Below, piece by piece: positions 1 through 7,980 of a DNA stretch of 64,000 bases. Position numbers and translations under genes: made by a program. The notes under the pieces are model-generated. The model searched no databases. It was not told the DNA's origin and saw only the letters and a list, made by a program, of their open reading frames with translations. How positions within the stretch are numbered: position 1 is the stretch's first letter; each line of letters opens with the position of its first letter. Source of the stretch: Gallionella sp. (GTDB lineage Bacteria > Pseudomonadota > Gammaproteobacteria > Burkholderiales > Gallionellaceae); assembly GCA_028687335.1 (NCBI GenBank), contig JAQUAI010000003.1, positions 62,001 to 126,000 of the forward strand, written 5' to 3'.

Positions 1-1
1 C

Positions 2-112
2 GCGCTCACCGACCTAGTGCTGGAAAATCTGCACGGCTGGTTACCGGAAAAAGATGCGGCAGGTTTGGAGCAAAGCCGCTTACGCGCGCTCGCCGCCGGG
101 ACTCGGATTTAA
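2..112 (+). CDS. C-terminal 36 residues of an unidentified protein (5' truncated)
   Basis: An open frame enters from the left edge and ends at the TAA at 110-112. The visible tail is hydrophilic and helical-looking, ending in a Leu/Ala/Arg-rich segment and Gly-Thr-Arg-Ile. No motif identifies the family and the rest of the gene lies outside the window. It is called coding because the frame is open from the edge, its composition looks protein-like, and a palindromic element follows directly. Confidence 0.45.
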   Translation, partial: ALTDLVLENLHGWLPEKDAAGLEQSRLRALAAGTRI

Positions 113-125
113 CCCAAACTTTCCA

Positions 126-290
126 TTATTGATTCGGCCAAGTGAAGTTTGAAGTTTTAGACCCAAACCCCCTCCAACTCCCCCTTGTCAGGGGGAGAGC
201 AGAGCCTGCTCCTCCCCTGACAAGGGGAGGCTGGGAGGGGTTTGGGCTAGTGAGCATCTGAGTTCAAACATAATCTGGCCGGATCAATAG
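126..290. repeat. MITE-like palindromic repeat, full copy
   Basis: A block of about 165 bp has near-identical inverted ends: TATTGATTCGGCCA at 127-140 and TGGCCGGATCAATA at 276-289 (one mismatch when inverted). Inside is a second nested pair of pyrimidine/purine-rich arms around CCCTTGTCAGGGG and CCCCTGACAAGGGG. Related copies lie at 5233-5358 and 48340-48411. It has no coding capacity. It sits just after the first gene, so it may also end transcription. Mobility is inferred from copy number and inverted ends only. Confidence 0.75.
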
Positions 291-460
291 TGAAGAAATT
301 CATTCCGGCGGAAGCCGAAATCCAGATGATTAAAATCCCCACAAAAATGGGATGAAATACGGATTTTGTCCACTTCGCGGTGATTTTTTCACTACCAGAT
401 ACCGACCTTCACCTGTATGACGAATCTGGCCTAATGGCCACGCAAACACGACACGGCGTG

Positions 461-739
461 TTATGCAGGATACTGTTGCCGTGCATGCAATACGTTGATG
501 ATCTCAATAGCAGATGCAGCCACTCTATAAATCACCAAATAATTAGGATGGACAACCAGCTCGCGTGTACCGGGAACACGTCCAAGCCGGTAGAGGTAGG
601 GATGAAAGGGAAGCTGTGAAACCGCGTATTCGATTGATTCGTGTAAATTTAACGCCGCAAGCAGGTTACGGTCTTCGATATACGCAAGGATCTGATCTAA
701 ATCTTGACTTGCTGTTTCAAGCCAGATGACGTGCTGCAT
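461..739 (-). CDS. RelE/ParE-family toxin
   Basis: A 92-residue protein with the RelE/ParE layout: an N-terminal helical hairpin (residues 3-35, WLETASQDLDQILAYIEDRN), then a beta sheet with the characteristic R-VPGTRELVVHPNYLVIYRV core (residues about 53-73) and a final strand ending in a short HARQQYP tail. Family members act as mRNA interferases (RelE) or gyrase poisons (ParE); the sequence alone does not decide which. It starts inside the end of the upstream antitoxin gene (23-bp overlap), the usual arrangement of a translationally coupled type II toxin-antitoxin pair. Confidence 0.85.
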   Translation of the reverse strand: MQHVIWLETASQDLDQILAYIEDRNLLAALNLHESIEYAVSQLPFHPYLYRLGRVPGTRELVVHPNYLVIYRVAASAIEIINVLHARQQYPA

Positions 740-929
740 TCTCTGTCAGTTTGGCTTCGATTCTGGCGCGAGCTTTGGACATAACTTCGTCGTGCGGAAT
801 ACGAACCGCATCAGGCATATCCGCTAATTTCAGCGACTTTTCCACCTTTTCTCGAAACCAAACATCATAAGCCTCGGCCTCGTCGGTCGTGGCGAATTGA
901 GATTCAATGGGGGATAGGGTTGTACTCAT
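717..929 (-). CDS. Antitoxin of RelE/ParE-type pair (stability determinant/RelB-like)
   Basis: A 70-residue acidic, helical protein. The central part (YDVWFREKVEKSLKLADMPD, residues 21-40) followed by a conserved-looking IPHDEVM segment resembles the small 'stability determinant' antitoxins that partner ParE/RelE toxins. In this family the N-terminal half usually binds DNA and the C-terminal helix masks the toxin. It is promoter-proximal to the toxin gene and overlaps it by 23 bp. The pair looks intact. The 124 bp upstream are AT-rich and probably carry its promoter. Confidence 0.78.
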   Translation of the reverse strand: MSTTLSPIESQFATTDEAEAYDVWFREKVEKSLKLADMPDAVRIPHDEVMSKARARIEAKLTENAARHLA

Positions 930-1053
930 GGGTTTATTCTAGGTGTGCGTAATTCAAAGAGCAAATAGAATTTTGCTGAAAATTGCCACACCAAACTCAT
1001 GTATCGGCAATAACTCAGGGCATATGACCACTATTCGCGCACAACGAAAAAAC

Positions 1054-2142
1054 TCATAGCTTGTTGCCACTACAAAGTAATTCGTACAGCACCGCCGCCG
1101 CTTCTTCGTCACCGTTTCCTAACGGGATTTGCGGTTTTGTCTGCGTCCACAAGCTATCCAATGCACCTGCCAAATCGCCGCGTTGTAGTTGGGTATCATC
1201 CACCGCCGCGCACACGCCGTGCTGTTGCAGCCAGTCGATCAGGTACGGTTGCTCCGGCCAATTCACACGCGGCACATACAGCACGGGAATACCGGTGCAC
1301 GCGGCTTCGGCAAACATGCCGTAACCGGGCTTGGTGAGTACCGCATCTACCGAGGCCAGTACATCGCTGAACGGCATCGCCAGCGCATCCAGCGCGGTGA
1401 CGTCCGCGCGCTGCACACCCCAGGCAGCGGGGACTATCCAATGCACGTCCAGCTGTACCGGCCAATTTTGCATCGGCAAGGCGTATTCGATTCCGCCCAT
1501 ACCAACCAGCACCAGCTTATCTGCCTGACTTAAAGCAAGTAGCTGTGCAACTTCTTCGCGCCGATTGCATCCCATTTGTGCGATGGGAGCAATGGTTTTT
1601 GCGTATTCAAGCCCCGGCATTGGCATGGTTGGCTGCACCTTTAGAAAGCACGATGCGCTGTTGTATGCTGCCAGCATTTGCGCGTGGATTGCATCGCACT
1701 CGGCTGCGTCGATTGCATAGTGGCGATAGAGGTCAGCCCAGTTGAGGCAGCACATCGCCACGGCGGGAATACCCGCATGCTGGGCAGCAGCAAGGGAAAG
1801 ATAGGGGACGTTAGCGAGTAACAAATCAGGTTCGAGTGCTGCCATCGCAGCTGCCGCCTGTGCCACTTTATCTGCCCAGTTGGTGTGATATGCGCGGTAC
1901 TCGGCCAAGCTTCGCGCGACATCGACTTCGACAGCATTCACCATGGACATGCCGAAATCGAGCGCGACAGAGATATGCCGAAATTCGCACTGAAAGCGTT
2001 GCCGGAGTATTTCCTCCGGTGCTGCGCTGCGCACGGTGACACGCAGATCGGGAACTCTCCGCGCCAGTGCATTGACCACCGGCGCAGTCTGCGCAAGATG
2101 GCCGTAGCCATGCGCAGTGACATCGACCAGCAGATGGGGCAT
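1054..2142 (-). CDS. GT-B fold glycosyltransferase-like protein
   Basis: A 362-residue protein with an N-terminal acceptor half starting DVTAHGYGHLAQTAPVV (residues 7-23; compare the HGxGH loop of MurG-like and L-arabinokinase N-terminal domains). The C-terminal nucleotide-sugar half carries VLVGMGGIEYALP and the typical TKPGYGMFAEAACTGIPVLYV donor-site region (residues about 270-290). No signal peptide or membrane segment is evident, so a cytoplasmic enzyme is likely. Donor and acceptor cannot be read from sequence. The start codon overlaps the stop of orn by one base (TAATG), so the two are translationally coupled and orn is the first gene of the pair. Confidence 0.75.
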   Translation of the reverse strand: MPHLLVDVTAHGYGHLAQTAPVVNALARRVPDLRVTVRSAAPEEILRQRFQCEFRHISVALDFGMSMVNAVEVDVARSLAEYRAYHTNWADKVAQAAAAMAALEPDLLLANVPYLSLAAAQHAGIPAVAMCCLNWADLYRHYAIDAAECDAIHAQMLAAYNSASCFLKVQPTMPMPGLEYAKTIAPIAQMGCNRREEVAQLLALSQADKLVLVGMGGIEYALPMQNWPVQLDVHWIVPAAWGVQRADVTALDALAMPFSDVLASVDAVLTKPGYGMFAEAACTGIPVLYVPRVNWPEQPYLIDWLQQHGVCAAVDDTQLQRGDLAGALDSLWTQTKPQIPLGNGDEEAAAVLYELLCSGNKL

Positions 2143-2687
2143 TACAACTTCAGGAAGTTATCGCGGTAGTGCTTCATCTCGGCGATGGATTCATAGATGT
2201 CGGCCAATGCCTCATGTTTGCCGTGCTTCTTGATGCCGTTGGCAACTTCGGGCTTCCAGCGTTTGGCCAGTTCTTTGAGTGTGCTGACATCGAGATTGCG
2301 ATAGTGGAAATAGTCTTCCAACTTAGGCATCCAGCGCGCGAGGAAGCGACGATCCTGACAGATGGAATTACCGCAGATAGGCGAAGTGCGCGTCGGAACG
2401 TGTTCTTTCAGAAATGCCAGCATCTGCTCTTCCACTTCGGCCTCGTTCAATACCGAGGCTTTGACGCGGTCGATCAGACCAGATTTACCGTGAGTAGATT
2501 TATTCCAGTTATCCATGCCGTCGAGGATAAGGTCGGACTGGTGTACGACCAGCACGGCAGCTTCGGCCACGGTTTCCAGATTGCTGTCGGTAACGACCAT
2601 CGCAACTTCGATGATGCGATCTGTTTCCGGTACCAAACCGGTCATTTCCATATCCAGCCAGACGAGGTGATTTTGATTCTGTGCCAT
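2142..2687 (-). CDS. orn: Oligoribonuclease
   Basis: A 181-residue DEDDh 3'-5' exoribonuclease that degrades 2-5 nt RNAs and pGpG to mononucleotides. The first acidic motif is WLDMEMTGL (residues 9-17), [10 protein letters not shown] gives the second, and the last motif is [11 protein letters not shown], with catalytic His and Asp. Length is normal for the family. A longer upstream reading exists in frame, but the ATG at 2685-2687 gives the standard [12 protein letters not shown] beginning, so that start was chosen. It is divergent from the M48 protease gene and runs into the glycosyltransferase gene with a one-base overlap. Confidence 0.97.
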   Translation of the reverse strand: MAQNQNHLVWLDMEMTGLVPETDRIIEVAMVVTDSNLETVAEAAVLVVHQSDLILDGMDNWNKSTHGKSGLIDRVKASVLNEAEVEEQMLAFLKEHVPTRTSPICGNSICQDRRFLARWMPKLEDYFHYRNLDVSTLKELAKRWKPEVANGIKKHGKHEALADIYESIAEMKHYRDNFLKL

Positions 2688-2765
2688 AATTCGCGCGTTT
2701 TTTATCAGTGAGGAAGGCGCGTATTGTGGCACATGCGTCCCGCCTTGCGTACTCTCAGATCGCCC

Positions 2766-4016
2766 ATGACCGCAGCCCTGTTCACCACCCTGTTTCTCGC
2801 CGCACTGGCACTCACCACGCTCGCCAAGTTGTGGCTGGCGCAACGCCATCTGGCGCATATCGCCCGTTTCCGCGCGGAAGTACCCGAGGCATTCCGCTTC
2901 AAAATCGCGCTGGCCGATCACCAAAAAGCGGCGGATTACACTACTGCACGTACGGATCTTTCCATTTGGGCAGCCCTGTTCGATGCGCTGTTACTGCTGG
3001 CCTTCACGCTGTTCGGCGGCATTCAGTACATTGCTAACCACCTTTCTGCATGGATTGCTTCACCACTCAGCGCCGGTGTCGCGCTGATCGTTAGTGTGCT
3101 GCTACTCAGCTCGCTGCTCGAAACGCCCTTTAGCTTGTATCGCACTTTCGTCATCGAGTCGCGCTTCGGTTTCAACAAAATGACGCTGCGCCTTTATCTG
3201 CTCGACGGACTCAAAGGGTTGCTGATAGGCGCAATACTCGGCCTGCCCTTGCTGTATGCCGTGCTGTGGCTGATGGCGGGCATGGGCGAGCTGTGGTGGT
3301 TGTATGTCTGGGCGGTGTGGGTCATATTCAATTTGCTTGTTTTGTTCATCTACCCGACCTTTATCGCGCCGCTGTTCAACAAGTTCAGTCCGATGCAGGA
3401 CGAGGCGATGAAAGCGCGTATCGAAACGCTGCTGGCGCGCTGTGGTTTCAGTGCCGGCGGTTTGTTTGTGATGGATGGCAGTACACGCAGCGCGCACGGT
3501 AACGCTTATTTCACCGGCTTCGGCAAAACCAAACGCATCGTATTTTTCGATACGCTGCTGGAACGCCTGAGCGGGGAAGAAATCGAGGCCGTGCTAGCGC
3601 ACGAACTGGGACATTTCAAACACCGTCATGTGCTGCAACGCATCCTCAGCACATTTGCGCTCAGCCTCGGATTTTTATGGTTGCTGGCACAACTGATGCA
3701 AGCCGACTGGTTTTATCAGGGGCTGGGGGTAAATAGCTCAGGCACGGCCACTGCCCTGCTGCTGTTCTTCATGGTGTTGCCAGTGTTCAGCTTTTTACTG
3801 CAACCGCTGATGGCCTCGTTCTCACGCAAACACGAATTTGAGGCGGATGCTTATGCGGCCAAACAGACACGGGCTGGGGATTTGATCACCGCGTTGGTGA
3901 AGCTGTATCAGGATAATGCCTCGACACTGACACCCGATCCGATCTACTCTACCTTTTACGATTCGCACCCACCCGCCAGCGCACGCATCGCCCACTTACA
4001 AAGGAGCTCGCTATGA
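2766..4016 (+). CDS. M48 family membrane metalloprotease (Ste24-like)
   Basis: A membrane zinc protease of about 416 residues. The catalytic motif [10 protein letters not shown] begins at about residue 279, and the third zinc ligand is the Glu in [10 protein letters not shown], about 75 residues further on. Several hydrophobic segments precede the active site and two more follow it, as in CAAX-protease-1-like enzymes of proteobacteria. Upstream in-frame starts at 2724 and 2733 are possible, but the ATG at 2766 gives the usual [18 protein letters not shown] beginning. Substrates are unknown. Its stop overlaps the start of the next gene (ATGA at 4013-4016), so the two are coupled. Confidence 0.88.
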   Translation: MTAALFTTLFLAALALTTLAKLWLAQRHLAHIARFRAEVPEAFRFKIALADHQKAADYTTARTDLSIWAALFDALLLLAFTLFGGIQYIANHLSAWIASPLSAGVALIVSVLLLSSLLETPFSLYRTFVIESRFGFNKMTLRLYLLDGLKGLLIGAILGLPLLYAVLWLMAGMGELWWLYVWAVWVIFNLLVLFIYPTFIAPLFNKFSPMQDEAMKARIETLLARCGFSAGGLFVMDGSTRSAHGNAYFTGFGKTKRIVFFDTLLERLSGEEIEAVLAHELGHFKHRHVLQRILSTFALSLGFLWLLAQLMQADWFYQGLGVNSSGTATALLLFFMVLPVFSFLLQPLMASFSRKHEFEADAYAAKQTRAGDLITALVKLYQDNASTLTPDPIYSTFYDSHPPASARIAHLQRSSL

Positions 4017-4318
4017 TCCGTTTATTGCCGCTTTCCCTCTTGGTTTTTGCCAGCGCGGCTTGCGCCAATCCGTTTCCCAACGGCAATGCGCAAGCGGGAC
4101 AGAAACTGTTCGAACAATACAAGTGCGGGCATTGCCATGCAGCCATGCTGGGCGGTGACGGCAGCGCGATATTTACCCGCGCCGACAGTAAAGTGCGTAA
4201 CGCGAACGAACTGGTTGAACAAATCCGTTTTTGTAGCGGCAATGTTGGCGCGAATTTAAGCGCGCAGGAAGAGCAACATCTCGGCGCGTATCTCAACCGC
4301 TATTACAAGCTGAAGTGA
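4013..4318 (+). CDS. Small monohaem c-type cytochrome
   Basis: A 101-residue protein with a cleavable signal peptide (about residues 1-18, ending ACA-NPF) and one haem-binding CGHCH at residues 38-42. A Met or His would supply the sixth ligand; a Met lies shortly after the motif (CHAAMLGG). It is short and class-I-like, with a C-terminal helix containing YLNRYYKLK. It is probably periplasmic and passes single electrons. It overlaps the protease gene by four bases, an unusual partner. Its redox partner is not evident locally, although cbb3 oxidase is encoded about 55 kb away. Confidence 0.88.
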   Translation: MIRLLPLSLLVFASAACANPFPNGNAQAGQKLFEQYKCGHCHAAMLGGDGSAIFTRADSKVRNANELVEQIRFCSGNVGANLSAQEEQHLGAYLNRYYKLK

Positions 4319-4358
4319 GCGTGACTTTGCTGCTTCATACAATCGGCGCATCTCCGCT

Positions 4359-5225
4359 TTGAACACCACGCTGCAAGGAAAACTCATCGCCGCTTTTGGT
4401 CGCCACTATCTGGTCGAAATGGCCGATGGTGAGATATTGGAATGCGTGCCGCGCGGCAAAAAAAGCGAGGTGGCTTGCGGCGATATTGTCGAGATCAAAC
4501 GCAACTCCGCCGACCAAGGCGTAATCGAACGTATCCAGCCGCGCCGCACACTGCTCTACCGCTCCGTGGCTCACCGCGAAAAACTCATCGCGGCCAATGT
4601 CAGCCAGATCATCATCGTAGTCGCTGCCGAACCGGCATTCAGCGATGAACTCGTCGCGCGTTGTCTCGTTGCGGCACAGAGCCAACAAATCGAAACGCTC
4701 ATCGTGTTGAACAAATGCGATCTCGCGGCCGACACCGCACGCGCACAATTGCAGCCTTACCGCAACATCGGCTACCGCGTATTGGAGTTATCGGCCAAGC
4801 AGGATGTCTCGGCACTGCTACCGCTGCTACAGGGACGTACCAGCGTTCTAGTGGGGCAATCCGGCATGGGTAAATCAACGCTGATTAACGCGCTGATTCC
4901 GGCGGCACAAGCGGCCACACGCGAAATCTCAACTGCGCTCGATTCGGGTAAACACACCACCACCCACGCGCGGCTGTATCACCTAAACGACACCAGCGAT
5001 CTGATTGATTGCCCCGGCGTGCAAGCCTTCGGCCTGCATCACTTGAGCTTTGGCGGCATAGAGCAAGGCTTTATCGAATTTTCCCGTTACTTGGGGCAAT
5101 GCCGTTTCCACGACTGCCATCACACGCACGAACCGGATTGCGCAATACGCAAAGCAGCGGAAAGCGGCGCAATAGACCAGCGCAGACTGGCACTATTTCA
5201 GCAGATCAGTCAGGCGGGAAGTTAG
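4359..5225 (+). CDS. rsgA: Ribosome small-subunit-dependent GTPase RsgA
   Basis: A 288-residue circularly permuted GTPase that acts late in 30S maturation. In order: an OB-fold N-terminal domain (residues 1-70), the permuted G motifs NKCDL (G4), GQSGMGKSTLINAL (G1, near residue 166) and DCPGVQAFGL (G3), then a C-terminal zinc knuckle with CRFHDCHHTHEPDC ligands. The frame opens with a TTG at 4359-4361. No ATG fits the N-terminus, so a TTG start is inferred. It is followed by a palindromic repeat and meets the CobD-like gene tail to tail. Confidence 0.95.
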   Translation: MNTTLQGKLIAAFGRHYLVEMADGEILECVPRGKKSEVACGDIVEIKRNSADQGVIERIQPRRTLLYRSVAHREKLIAANVSQIIIVVAAEPAFSDELVARCLVAAQSQQIETLIVLNKCDLAADTARAQLQPYRNIGYRVLELSAKQDVSALLPLLQGRTSVLVGQSGMGKSTLINALIPAAQAATREISTALDSGKHTTTHARLYHLNDTSDLIDCPGVQAFGLHHLSFGGIEQGFIEFSRYLGQCRFHDCHHTHEPDCAIRKAAESGAIDQRRLALFQQISQAGS

Positions 5226-5232
5226 GGAAACA

Positions 5233-5358
5233 CATACCCCCAAACCCCTCCCAACCTCCCTTTATCAGGGGAGGAGCGGGGGCAGCTCTCCCCCTGATAA
5301 GGGGGAGTTGGAGGGGGTTGCTTCTTGTACTTAAAACTTCACTTGGTCGGATCAGTAG
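5233..5358. repeat. MITE-like palindromic repeat, shortened copy
   Basis: This is the same family as 126-290, in the opposite orientation. It keeps the nested arms (CTCCCTTTATCAGGGGAGG and CCCCCTGATAAGGGGG) and the right end CTTCACTTGGTCGGATCAGTAG, but lacks the outer left arm. It lies between the convergent rsgA and CobD-like genes, where the strong hairpins could also end transcription in both directions. Confidence 0.72.
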
Positions 5359-5400
5359 TATGCGTTCATCGTGATGGGATGAACAACTGAAATACCTAGA

Positions 5401-6336
5401 CTAGCCGAGCAAATTTGCCAGCGTCAGCAATAGCAACATGAACAACCAGAACACCACCGAACGCCAGACTAGGCCAATGGCACTTTGCATAAAATCAACA
5501 TCAGCGGCCTCGCCCACGCCGATTTCGGGACGAAACTCCGGCAACGTCTCCTGCTGAATATCACCGCCTAAACGAACGCCCAGTGCGCCCGCACCGCTAG
5601 CTAACAGCACGCCCTCTTCCGGGCTTGGCCAGCTTGCTGCCTGAGTGCGCCAGCAGAACGCCGTATCTTCAAAGTCGCCAACGATGGCAAAAGTAGCCGC
5701 AGTAATCCGTATCGGCAACCACTCCATTGCGCAAAATGCCTGCCGCGCAAATATGCCGAACTGCCCACCCTCTTCAATGCTTTGCTTGCCCCAGCGCGCA
5801 TGTAAAAAATGCGTCACGCGGTACAGCACTGCACCAACAGGCCCGAGGCCAATCGCCATCAACAAAACAAACCAAACCACCACGCCAAACACATGACGAT
5901 GCGAAGCCAGTATCGCCTGCTCAATTGCAACGCGCGCCACTTCTTCTGCATTCAGTTCATGTGATGGAATTCCGCGCCACTGCGACAATAGACTGCGCGC
6001 CTCTTCCAATTTTCCATCGCGCAACGCAACGTGAATATCGGTGAAATAGTGGCTGAACTGGCGGAATCCCATGGTCAGGTACAACACCAGTACGCACAGT
6101 GCCCAGGCAAACACCGGATGCACTTGATCGAGTAGCCAGTACAAAATCGACAGCGCTAACAACAAGGGCACGGTGGCCAACATCCAAGCGATGGCACCAT
6201 GCTGCTTTTCTCCCGCGTTGAATTGATGCTCGAAGAATTTGGCGTAACCGGACAAGCCGCCCACCATCGCTTTACGCGAAGCGAGAGGATGAAGTTGTTC
6301 CAGCAGAAAAGCGGCAATCAGGGCAAACAGGCTCAT
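5401..6336 (-). CDS. CobD/CbiB-like integral membrane protein
   Basis: A 311-residue membrane protein of the CobD/CbiB/AmpE-like family. Visible features are an N-terminal FALIAAFLLEQLHPL segment, hydrophobic segments near residues 50-65, 75-95, 150-175 and at the extreme C-terminus, and a soluble central part carrying SEEGVLLASGAGALGVRLGG-like residues (about 245-265) that match the CbiB signature region. True CbiB makes adenosylcobinamide phosphate, but no other cobalamin gene is nearby and betaproteobacteria often carry this paralogue alone. The role is therefore unassigned. The gene is monocistronic. Confidence 0.7.
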   Translation of the reverse strand: MSLFALIAAFLLEQLHPLASRKAMVGGLSGYAKFFEHQFNAGEKQHGAIAWMLATVPLLLALSILYWLLDQVHPVFAWALCVLVLYLTMGFRQFSHYFTDIHVALRDGKLEEARSLLSQWRGIPSHELNAEEVARVAIEQAILASHRHVFGVVVWFVLLMAIGLGPVGAVLYRVTHFLHARWGKQSIEEGGQFGIFARQAFCAMEWLPIRITAATFAIVGDFEDTAFCWRTQAASWPSPEEGVLLASGAGALGVRLGGDIQQETLPEFRPEIGVGEAADVDFMQSAIGLVWRSVVFWLFMLLLLTLANLLG

Positions 6337-6424
6337 TTCGTAAATTAATTGGGAACGTTCAATCTTGGCTCTCAGGATACCTTGAATTTATCGGCGGCGG
6401 CAATGGAAGTCCCCTTAATTACAA

Positions 6425-7156
6425 CTAGCGCCTGAGCTTCACGAAATCGACAGGCTCCCAGCTTCTCATGGCCAGCAATAATCCGATACCACGACGACGC
6501 GCTAATGGCGCAGCCAAGCTTTCTTCATGCAACATGGCAAAGCGTTGGCGCAGTCGACGCAATTCTTCCTGTAACTGCGCCAACGCTTGCTCCGTTAGCA
6601 TTCCGTGCACAAATGCCATCGTTTCTTCGTCATCCGTAAACCGACTTTCCAAGAAGTCACTTTGCCCTCGCGTCTGAAAATACATTTTGATCGGCCCTTG
6701 CGGCAACCAGTCAAAATCCTTGGATACATTAATTCGTATTCTATTTCCGGGTAGAAAATCAATGATGCGTAACTTATCTAAGCGCAATAAGTATTTCAAA
6801 CACTCTGCTGAAGAAAAACGATAAGTCGCCATAATCTCTTTCATTGTCAAATGATTAAGCGCGCAGACCGCAACTATCAACATCTTGTAATCGGATACCA
6901 ACTCACGTTCCTGTTTTTCCGTCAACGTGGCCAACTTAACCTGCGCGGATTCAGCTTCTTTCGAAACTTCGGCCAACGTGTAACCCAACATTTGGGAGAC
7001 CTGCACCAACCGGTTGACCGTAAAACTCTCTGATGCAAAAAGCCGTTTGACACTGGGCTCGGATAGCTTAAGTTTTTGAGCTACATCACGATAGGTTAAA
7101 CCTTGGCTTTTAAGCAGGCGCTTAATAGTTGTAATCAGACGCGATGTTTCACTCAT
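6425..7156 (-). CDS. XRE-family transcriptional regulator
   Basis: A 243-residue protein with an N-terminal lambda-Cro/XRE helix-turn-helix (residues about 5-60: LTYRDVAQKLKLSEPSVKRLFA is the HTH core). The C-terminal 180 residues include a second putative winged segment (TMKEIMATYRFSSAECLKYLLRL) and a long helix near the end. The effector is unknown. It is transcribed divergently from the yebB-like/aas/lplT/DUF2339 cluster across about 120 AT-rich bases containing an inverted repeat, so local control of that cluster is the simplest reading. Confidence 0.85.
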   Translation of the reverse strand: MSETSRLITTIKRLLKSQGLTYRDVAQKLKLSEPSVKRLFASESFTVNRLVQVSQMLGYTLAEVSKEAESAQVKLATLTEKQERELVSDYKMLIVAVCALNHLTMKEIMATYRFSSAECLKYLLRLDKLRIIDFLPGNRIRINVSKDFDWLPQGPIKMYFQTRGQSDFLESRFTDDEETMAFVHGMLTEQALAQLQEELRRLRQRFAMLHEESLAAPLARRRGIGLLLAMRSWEPVDFVKLRR

Positions 7157-7174
7157 GGCTTAAAGTATTATTTT

Positions 7175-7200
7175 TTGATACTCAATAGTCTATTTATCAA
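7175..7200. promoter_or_regulatory. Candidate operator between XRE gene and envelope cluster
   Basis: A perfect inverted repeat, TTGATA-N14-TATCAA, lies in the AT-rich divergent intergenic region. It is close to the XRE start codon (7156) and about 80 bp before the first gene of the rightward operon. Spacing and symmetry suit a dimeric HTH regulator. Assignment to the adjacent XRE protein is inference. Confidence 0.45.
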
Positions 7201-7278
7201 TATTAACTAGGTCAAGGTATCGTTTTTTAATCTTCATTGTTACGCTTCTTCCATCGCAACAAAACAAGGGAGAACAAC

Positions 7279-7980
7279 ATGTCAAACATTTACATAAAGC
7301 ATGCTGTATTAATAATTTCTGCTGCACTTCTATGTATCGGCCCATTCACCACCGCTCACGCAGAATCAGCTGTCAAAGAACACCCAGCTGTATTGATAAG
7401 CGCGCTCGGCTCACAGCTGAAAGTGGGGGATGTTGTATTTATTCGCATTCCTGCGTTGCCATTTAAAAAAGTGGCCAGCACAACCAATAGCTGGACAAAT
7501 CACGTTGGCATTGTGATCGACACTTCAGGAGCGGAACCCACCATCGCCGAGAGCCGCTTCCCCCTTTCCGGCAACACCTCACTGTCACGCTTCATTGGGC
7601 GATCGGATCATGGGCGCATTGCCATAAGCCGCATCTCGCTCCCACTAACGCAGCAACAGCAGCTCAAATTAGTTAAGGCAAGCGAAAAACGTAACGGGAT
7701 TTTTTACGATACAGGATTTGACCTACACTCCAATCGTCAATTTTGCTCCCGCTATGTACGTGAAGTATTACTTGAGGGAACAGGGATTGAGGTTGGGCAG
7801 ATTGAGGATTTCTCCACCTTGTTAAGCAACAACCCTGAAGTCGACTTATCATTCTGGTCGGCGTGGTATTTCGGAGAAATACCTTGGCAACGTGAAACGG
7901 TGACACCGGCAAGCCTGCTGATTGATCCGAAAATGAAAACAATATTCGATGGTTATGCAATCAAAGGGGAACAAAAATGA
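7279..7980 (+). CDS. YebB/YiiX-like permuted papain-fold hydrolase, exported
   Basis: A 233-residue protein with an N-terminal signal peptide (hydrophobic residues 8-22, likely cleavage after AHA at about 28). The mature part shows the circularly permuted NlpC/P60 layout: VGDVVFIRIP, then the His motif TNHVGIVID (His about 75), then the Cys motif RQFCSRYVREV (Cys about 156). Such proteins hydrolyse or bind amide/ester bonds of lipids or peptides; the substrate is not known. The ATG at 7279 follows GGGAGAACAAC. It overlaps aas by four bases (ATGA), suggesting a shared envelope-lipid role. Confidence 0.8.
   Translation: MSNIYIKHAVLIISAALLCIGPFTTAHAESAVKEHPAVLISALGSQLKVGDVVFIRIPALPFKKVASTTNSWTNHVGIVIDTSGAEPTIAESRFPLSGNTSLSRFIGRSDHGRIAISRISLPLTQQQQLKLVKASEKRNGIFYDTGFDLHSNRQFCSRYVREVLLEGTGIEVGQIEDFSTLLSNNPEVDLSFWSAWYFGEIPWQRETVTPASLLIDPKMKTIFDGYAIKGEQK

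Noticed and set aside
380-619. 79-codon frame over the toxin gene end
   Set aside because: It overlaps the RelE/ParE toxin on the opposite strand and lacks a ribosome site; the toxin pair explains the region.
2169-2711. 180-codon frame antisense to orn
   Set aside because: orn is certain by its DEDDh motifs, and the reverse frame shows no family features.
5401-6336. Genuine cobalamin synthesis gene cbiB/cobD
   Set aside because: No other cobalamin gene is near, and the protein looks like the solitary CobD/CbiB-like paralogue, so no symbol was given.
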